Assembly (NCBI RefSeq): GCF_963675165.1
Contig: NC_087377.1
Span: forward strand, 16,658,518 to 16,722,517
Origin: Halichondria panicea
Lineage: Eukaryota > Porifera > Demospongiae > Suberitida > Halichondriidae
Length of the DNA stretch: 64,000 bases
Direction of reading: 5' to 3'
The notes under the pieces are model-generated. The model had not been told where the DNA came from. It made no database searches and saw nothing but the letters and a program-made list of their open reading frames with translations. The first letter of the stretch is position 1; every line of letters begins with the position of its first letter. Shown one piece after another: positions 57,784-64,000 of the stretch. The translations under genes and the position numbers were made by a program.

Positions 57784-58226
57784 ACATGACCAAGAGTTTA
57801 TGATAGAGAGTCTATGATAGAGAGAGAGTCTATGATAGAGAGAGAGAGTACCGAACGTAGGCATACTGTACGTAGGCATACTGTACATCAGATGTATGCG
57901 GAGAGTAACGTGACTTCCTGTATCTGTCACAAGCTTGGAATTTGCACACTGACCAATCCAAGCGTGGGTGATGTAATCTATCAACCCATCCAAGTGTGGG
58001 TGATGTAATCTACTTTCTTGATAGAGTACATCACCCACACTGGATTGGTCAGTGTGCAAATTCCAAGCTTGTGACAGATACAGGAAGTTACGTTACTCTC
58101 CGCATACATCTGATGTACAGTATGCCTAGTGACAGATACAGGAAGTCACGTTACTCTCCGCATACATCTGATACACAGTATGCCTACGTTCGATACTCTC
58201 TCCTCTATCATAAACTCTTGACATGA
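57784..58226. repeat. Large fold-back element
   Basis: The left arm begins CATGACCAAGAGTTTATGAT; the right arm ends ATCATAAACTCTTGACATG. Arms pair over about 200 bp (including GGAATTTGCACACTGACCAA and its complement). A segment around GACAGATACAGGAAGT is duplicated in the right arm. GA-rich tandem repeats lie in the left arm. No ORF of interest. Confidence 0.8.
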
Positions 58227-59348
58227 CTAAATAAAAAGTGAGCAATGGTGCATGGCTTCTAGAACTAGACTATGGAGACTCATAGAACCGGGAGGATTTG
58301 AAGTAGAGAATGGTCTAATGCTGAGACTTGTACTGTACGAACAATTGTTACCCTAAAGAACCTACTAACTCGCTCACTGCCGTATACCGGTTTTGAACAT
58401 CAGGTCCGAACATAATTATTCCTCTACTAGATAAGCTATAGGCTTTCACTCCCTTCACTTCCAAACAATATTTGGTGATCTGTCAGTGTTTAAGGTTATG
58501 GGCAACAGTTGCACCCACGCATACAAATTTCGCTATGAATATAATTATAAAACCTGCAAAGCCCACAAAGACACTCGTGCGATAGTGGTCCAATAGTTCT
58601 GCGTCAGTTTTTGCAGCTCTGACAGCATGCTTAGCTCTGAAATATTGATTTTCTAATTATCAGAATGTCAGGGCAGGGCCAGAAACAAAAAATCCAAGTA
58701 CACTCATAATTAGAGAAGAGTTATTCTTGTTTTAGTCTGCTTTCTTTCTGCTCTACTGAGTAATCCACGGTATGTTCTCAAGTACTGAGCTCTCTATGGA
58801 ATGAAAAAGAAGGATCTGGTTATTTCTGGCCCTCCAGTATAGGTTGATACCTTGCCATGGATACTGCAAGCCCCTGGTTCTGAGCCTTCTCCTGTCCATA
58901 AACTGTTGCGAAAAATTTATTTTTATGCAATCATGTATATGTTAGACCAGCACCTACAATAAGCTGGAATAGTGTCCATATTTTCTTTTCTAGGTTATTT
59001 GTGCTGTTGAGATATGTGTATAAAGTTTGGTACTGCAAAACTTTCTTTGTTCTCTGGATATAATTATAATAAACATGTACCTAATTAAATATTCATAAAC
59101 ATTGTTTCCCATAACCTTAAGGTACTTCGTACTAACAGTTTCTTCAGCCTGAAACTTCTTCAAACCTCACCATAATTTATATGTGAGTTTCCACACACCA
59201 AGAGTAGATAAAAGCATCTACTCTTGATACCTTATAGTGGGTACTTTTGAGGGTCTACTCAAAAAGTACCGCTATACAAATTCTAGAAGCCCTTATTGCT
59301 CAGGACTACATGTTGTTTGCATAGCAACATTGTATAGTGATTTGTGTT
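58227..59348. other. Intergenic DNA without a supported gene
   Basis: Scattered short inverted repeats are visible: GTTGCTATGCAAACAA near 57735 against its complement near 59310, and ATCTACTCTTGATAC at 57690 and 59215. They suggest nested old fold-back insertions. No gene seen. Confidence 0.5.
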
Positions 59349-60020
59349 ACAACCTCACTTGAAATATCAGTTTAAAAACAAAAAAAGAAATGTACCACTA
59401 ATTGACCTCAGGTATGTGTACATATAGTAATGGTCAGAGCTGGGCATGCTCACAGTTTCAAATTGTAAATGAATGATTGGTTGTGCAAGACCTACATCTA
59501 TTTTTAGAGCATTGTATTGATGTGTTTAGCCTTCTTTCGAGTGAATCCTAGGCGTTTAAGTAGACAGCATAATGTGGCAGCAGCTTTAGATCTACTTTAG
59601 ATCTGACGCAATTGGGTCTGAATTTTAGGTAGTCGGCTTTTCACAAATCATTTTAATTCATCGTGAGACAGTGCTCCCTTGAGCTGGCTTTATAAGCAGC
59701 GACACATCTCCAGTGCATTGAAATCTATCAACAACCCTCAGGCCAAACATGTAGTAGCTTCAGCAACAAACAATCTATCTGCTGCTTCCCGATGGTACAG
59801 CAATTGACAAGCTTTTGCCATACCATTCTCCACCTCAGATACAAATAATTATAGGATTTTGTATAGCCAGGTTCCCCCATTATTACTTGCAATCATTCAT
59901 TTACTGTGAGCATGCCCAGCTCTGACCATTACTATATGTACACATACCTGAGGTCAATTAGTGGTACATTTCTTTTTTTGTTTTTAAAATGTACATTTCA
60001 AGTGAGGTGAAAAAGGTTGT
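59349..60020. repeat. Fold-back element, about 670 bp
   Basis: Long terminal inverted repeats of about 120 bp: the left contains ACCACTAATTGACCTCAGGT and GGTCAGAGCTGGGCATGCTC; the right holds the complements (GAGCATGCCCAGCTCTGACC, ACCTGAGGTCAATTAGTGGT). No transposase in the centre. Confidence 0.8.
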
Positions 60021-60170
60021 ACTACAGTGGTTTGCAAGTTGCTTACAGTCTCAGTTGTAGGAGATTTGATAACTTATGGTTTGTCTTAATGTAAACTATC
60101 CCACAACTTTGGAATGCAAAATTAATAGATTAATAGGCACATATCCATCCAATTGCCAAGTATGTTACTG

Positions 60171-60476
60171 TTAGGTTTTAAAGCGCTGTGTGTAGCTCCT
60201 CCATGTACATTGTTGGCTTATTCGCAAATATTGCAATATCGATAAATCAGAGAGTAAATATTTGAGGTCCATGGCGTTGCTTAGCTGCTTGTCAGTACCA
60301 GTTGTATTGTACAGAGCAATGTACCTATTTATGACCTCTTTGACATGAAAAGAATATTTGTATGCTATTTCATGTTTAATTGATTTGCCACATATCAAAT
60401 CAATCCAAACAGCTCTCCATGCACCTAAGCTCCACAGAGTATTCAATATAGATTTCCTCAGATCAGTTGTAGCCAA
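60171..60476 (-). CDS. Uncharacterised 101-aa ORF
   Basis: Open from ATG to stop (MATTDLRKSILNTLWSLGAW start). Trp/Leu/Ile-rich, no signal peptide, no recognised motif, no conserved neighbours. Could be a fragment of a mobile-element protein or chance. Confidence 0.2.
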   Translation of the reverse strand: MATTDLRKSILNTLWSLGAWRAVWIDLICGKSIKHEIAYKYSFHVKEVINRYIALYNTTGTDKQLSNAMDLKYLLSDLSILQYLRISQQCTWRSYTQRFKT

Positions 60477-60828
60477 TGTTTACATAACTAAAACCTCACA
60501 TGCAACAATCTCCTACTACTGAGACAAGCAACTAAGGGTAGTAATTTTAAGGTTGGTAAACAGTTTGCTCAATGAATATTCATGATTTTCTTATAATGAT
60601 TTTTGTGAAACTATAAGTGCCATGATAAAAGTTTGAAGCACATACATGATAAATATATTGGTGTATCTATCTGTATGACAAGTATCAATCTTCAAAACAT
60701 CTTTCAGTGGAAGCTCTGAGCGATCATCAAGTTACTGGAAACAACACAAACTAGTAGTCATTTTATGCTTCCAAAAATACTTTTAGCTTTGTGTTCTTGT
60801 TCTTATAGGATACTTCTTACCATTTTGG

Positions 60829-60954
60829 AGGGCTACACGAAGCGTTTTTTCGTTCCAGGCCAGGAAACTCTCACAAAACACAAATGGCTGACAGAGCCAA
60901 GGAAAACAGCCTCTTCAGTAGCCTTTTTTTAAAATATCTCTTCGTGTGGCCCTG
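60829..60954. repeat. Short fold-back element
   Basis: AGGGCTACACGAAGCG at the left and CTCTTCGTGTGGCCCT at the right. About 126 bp. Confidence 0.6.
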
Positions 60955-61433
60955 CATATAGCTTAGTTCAGACTGCACCTAAAAGTGTCTATTCGAGCCA
61001 TGAAATGACTACTGCGTTTCAGCTGGACTTCCAGCTCATTCTAGCTGGACAGATCTAGCTCATGAATAATTAATGAGCAAACGGTTACCGTAACCTTAAG
61101 ATTTTCCTCTATTTTTAGGGTACTAATTTTTTATATTTGTCAAGATCGATGTACAAGTATGAGTTTTAAGGAAGTTTGCGGTTAGATACAGATACTTAGG
61201 TAGCTGGTTATTTTCAATTAAGTACAATTTGCAATTTGGGCCTGAAATAAATACTATTATTGATCTAAGCACACTATAATTATTGCAGCACTATTAAAGA
61301 TGCTATTAAATACGATAAAATCGGAGGTTTGCAACACCAGATGACTACACAAGTCAACAAAGCTCTCAGAAAGAGACCTCCAATGTATGTAGTTGTCTGA
61401 CATGCTAGCACTCACTTCTCCAGTATTAGTTTC

Positions 61434-61554
61434 TCATTGTATCTGATCCACTCCAGGTGCGTTGCTACCGCTGGTTGCTAGGTGGAGCTCCGCTAGTAAA
61501 CTCTCATAGTTGGGGTCAAAGTCCACCTCACCTGTTTTGTACAAATCCTCAGGT
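61434..61554 (-). CDS. Predicted terminal exon of an unrecognised gene
   Basis: After a TTTCTAG acceptor the minus strand encodes PEDLYKTGEVDFDPNYESLL and 20 further residues, ending GVDQIQ and TGA. Composition looks like real protein. The nearest upstream exon-like piece (61930-62012) does not join in phase, so gene structure is unresolved. Confidence 0.35.
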
Positions 61555-61923
61555 CTAGAAAGGAGAAAACATGTGAACAGTACTTACTACGAATTATGGC
61601 CAAACAATAATAACGCTACACACACAAGCACGTCTTCAAACACTGCACATGTAACCAAGGCAATGGCTATAATAGTCTCAAGCAACTTCACCATAACATG
61701 ACCCCTGGCTATAAGGTCAAATACTCGTGTCATTAGAGCCCTTGTCAGAGCTTGCTACATGATGGTAGTCTACTGGCGCACTCTTCAACATACTATTTAA
61801 AAGTTTCAAACAGCTTTAATTCTAAACAATCCAAACAAAATCAAATGCGTCCTATAGGAACAGTGTACATGTAAATGTTGGCAGTAGGTATATCCTATCA
61901 GGCTATTAAATAACAACACTATC

Positions 61924-62012
61924 ACTCACTCATCATCCTGAGTTTGTCATCAGACTCTGCATCTTTACGAGCAGCTTTGTCATGTAAGATCATCTGATTG
62001 ACCAGGAACTTG
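61924..62012 (-). CDS. Exon-like segment
   Basis: The minus strand encodes GEGKFLVNQMILHDKAARKD followed by AESDDKLRMM, ending at a good donor (GATGA/GTGAGT). No family recognised; possibly belongs with the exon at 61434-61554. Confidence 0.3.
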
Positions 62013-62026
62013 CCCTCCCCACCTCC

Positions 62027-62131
62027 TCAGCAATGGTCTCTCTCCATGGTCCTGGCTATGTCACTATGGCCCACAGTAGGACTGGACAAAGCATCCACCA
62101 AATACAGATGTGGCAATTTAACTGGCTCCAT
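62027..62131 (-). pseudogene. Death-domain shard
   Basis: The minus strand from an ATG at 62131 reads into DALSSPTVGHSDIARTMERD, nearly the same as KALSSPIVGHSDIARTIEKD in the death domain of the gene at 49548, with nucleotide similarity to match. The rest of the domain is absent and a stop follows. Confidence 0.6.
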
Positions 62132-62649
62132 GCTTAAAAATTAAAAGTGATTTGTTGTTTCTCCAGAGGCACCACGTGGCTTGCTGATTCAGCATTGGAT
62201 CGAGATAGAATAGGAAAAGAGCGTGTCTTGTAGCTGTGTCACTGCCACTCTTAGTCTCGACAAGAAGTATGGGAGGGCGTGGCCAGACTAACTAGCCTAG
62301 CCAGTCTATCAATAAGGGCGCATGCATCACAGAGCATCGTATCCGTATCTATGCATGCATGCACTGAAGGAAGATTATCAATGGTTTTGTGGGTCCTTCA
62401 CCAGTTCACTTCCTATCTAATCCCATGACTTAGAGCTAGGGCCTATATATAAGGAGTGAGTGCATGATTCATATCTCAGAAGATTTTTTTCGCAGTATAG
62501 CTAGCCTATCTCAAAGTTGCAATTGATCAAGAGTCTCAGTTTAACTTCACTAAAAAATATAATAAGCCTTTTAGATTCTACATGCTAAATTGATGTGCAC
62601 CATATGCCATTGTATGAAATGCCCTGGTCCACTCACAGGCTAGCTGTCA

Positions 62650-64000
62650 ATGGCCACTCAAGCAACCCCCGACCATTCTCCAGAGTACCTGTCCTTTCAA
62701 GAGAACTTTGAAGCATTGGTGTCCACCTTCAAAGCTCAAACTGCTGCATATGCTGATAGCCTCTTCTCCAATGGCTACATACCAGATGAAGTTCTCGAGT
62801 ACTCTAGACTGAATGGAGTCATGGATTCCGATAAGTCTCGAAAGATTTTAGATACCATCATCCATCGAATTAAGCTCAATCCCAGTGTATTCCATGGCTT
62901 TATTGCTGCCATCGCTGGCCCTTCTACTGACGATGTTGTCAAGAAGCTGCACGATAGTTACGAACGTCACAAGACTGCGACCAGCCGTGTTGAACAGCCA
63001 CCACTCTCTCCACCCCCACACCAGCAACATCCACCAGAGGCTCCGACGTCCTTCAGCTTCCCACACCTCGACACCTCTAGCCTTGATGAAGATATTAGAA
63101 TTGAATTGGAGGATCGGCTCATACGTGATACAAGGAAAATGATAATTAGTTTCACTGCTTTTACTCTAATTATCCAAAGATCATTTGAAAACCAACGAAT
63201 CCCTTTGGAAAGGATTAAAGATCTTATTCTCAGCCTTGACGCTTTCAACGACGGGATTGGAGTCAAAGTACTTGATCCAGAAGATAAGCAAGAAATCAAA
63301 AATGCCAAAAATTTGCCTGAAGTGTTCATGACTCTACGTGATTACATCTCCTTCTTCAATTATGAGATAGTGCAGTACCTCATCGAGCTGCTGGGATCAC
63401 CAGACGACCAAGCACAACTACATGAGCATTGTTCTGCACTTGATCAGTTCTGTCATCGAAATGTGTTTGAAGTTCCGGCCGAATCTTTCTCTTCAAAATC
63501 TCGTATGAAAACGGCCAAAGTATTTGTTCTCAAATGCACGGAGCGAGTAGCCACACTGGAGTATGTGAAAAGGCTGACTTCGAGAATTGCTGAAGCACTT
63601 GGTCTACAAAGAGCAGCGCTACAACTCCGTTCAGTCAAACAAGGCTGCTTGGAGCTTCACTTTCTCGTCACTGTAGCTGTTGCCAAGCGTATCTACCCAG
63701 TGTCCCCTACTGTACAGGCTGCTCTCAGTGTGATGGGGGTCAAAGTTCTCACCTGTGGAAGTACGGATGAGGTGGAGACATTTCTGCTGGAACAGTAAGT
63801 TCTTGAAGAGGTACTATATACCCATACTCCATACTCCTGGCATAATATAATAATTATACCGTAAGTTAAGAAGCATGGGCCGTATATAGTTACAGTAATA
63901 TAATATTCGTATTATTATAATAATTACAAGTATGTACCTGTCACGTACAGGGATCTGAGCAAACTCAAACTAGAAGGTATTGAGGAGATGTCTAAAGACA
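62650..64000 (+). CDS. CARD-like N-terminal protein, first two exons (runs off window)
   Basis: Exon 1 62650-63794 and exon 2 from 63951 join GT-AG in phase (CA/G, Gln, then DLSKLKLEGIEE). The first about 95 residues form a CARD/death-fold-like helical domain (FQENFEALVSTFKAQTAAYA start, NPSVFHGFIAAI end). A Pro/His/Ser linker is at about 105-145. From 150 to 381 comes a helical domain with LRDYISFFNYEIVQYLIELL and a strand-rich part ending GCLELHFLVTVAVAKRIYPV, a layout I associate with sponge death-fold receptor-like genes. What follows (for example NACHT, TIR or repeat domains) lies beyond the window. Function in innate immune or cell-death signalling is inferred. Confidence 0.7.

Noticed and set aside
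60171-60476. New secreted or membrane gene
   Set aside because: No signal peptide or transmembrane segment and no supporting context; kept only as a low-confidence ORF.

Overview
This window looks like nuclear DNA of a metazoan, most likely a demosponge. The evidence is split, intron-containing genes with GT-AG junctions, mitochondrial complex II anchor genes, a death-domain/TKL-kinase/Kelch fusion and a CARD-like gene of a style I associate with Amphimedon-type sponge genomes, plus abundant fold-back elements and micro/minisatellites. The species assignment is inference; no rRNA or other diagnostic marker is present.

Region 1 (about 0.3-38 kb) is a gene array. It holds three families of small secreted cysteine-containing proteins, called A (229-230 aa), B (222 aa) and C (204-209 aa), all apparently intronless and each with a TATA-like box. 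I do not recognise the family. A, B and C are distant paralogues: each has a signal peptide ending in AxA or QA, usually a dibasic KR site 4-5 residues later, a C-[YH]-x-Y-D-R motif, and an invariant C-x(13,14)-C-x(8)-C core. The ancestral block is A(+) B(+) C(-). It is present four times: A2-B1-C1-C2, A3-B2-C3..C7, A4-B3-C8..C10 and A5-B4-C11. One extra inverted A (A1) sits at the left edge. C has been amplified further in tandem with a period near 2.25 kb, each extra unit carrying a stub of the B 3' end. Twelve copies look intact and at least eight are pseudogenes or fragments with diverse lesions: nonsense, frameshift, start loss, internal deletion and truncation.

Region 2 (38.3-43 kb) holds a 45-bp minisatellite, a tRNA-like SINE head, a strong hairpin, and a head-to-head pair: SDHC (minus; four exons found, last exon not found) and SDHD (plus; four exons, complete). 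Their start codons are 172 bp apart, so both succinate dehydrogenase membrane anchors probably share one bidirectional promoter.

Region 3 (43-49.5 kb) holds fold-back elements, a very long TG/TGCG microsatellite, a 3-exon fragment of an unrecognised gene whose last codons lie inside the terminal inverted repeat of a 3.5-kb transposon-like element, and a 91-bp minisatellite inside that element.

Region 4 (49.5-64 kb) holds a complete 5-exon death-domain/protein-kinase/coiled-coil/Kelch gene (829 aa); an 8-exon minus-strand gene resembling a USF-type transcription factor whose bHLH exon is missing at the expected junction; the 3' end of another minus-strand gene sharing a duplicated exon; several fold-back elements; shards of other genes including a death-domain relic; and the first exons of a plus-strand gene with a CARD-like N-terminus that runs off the right edge.
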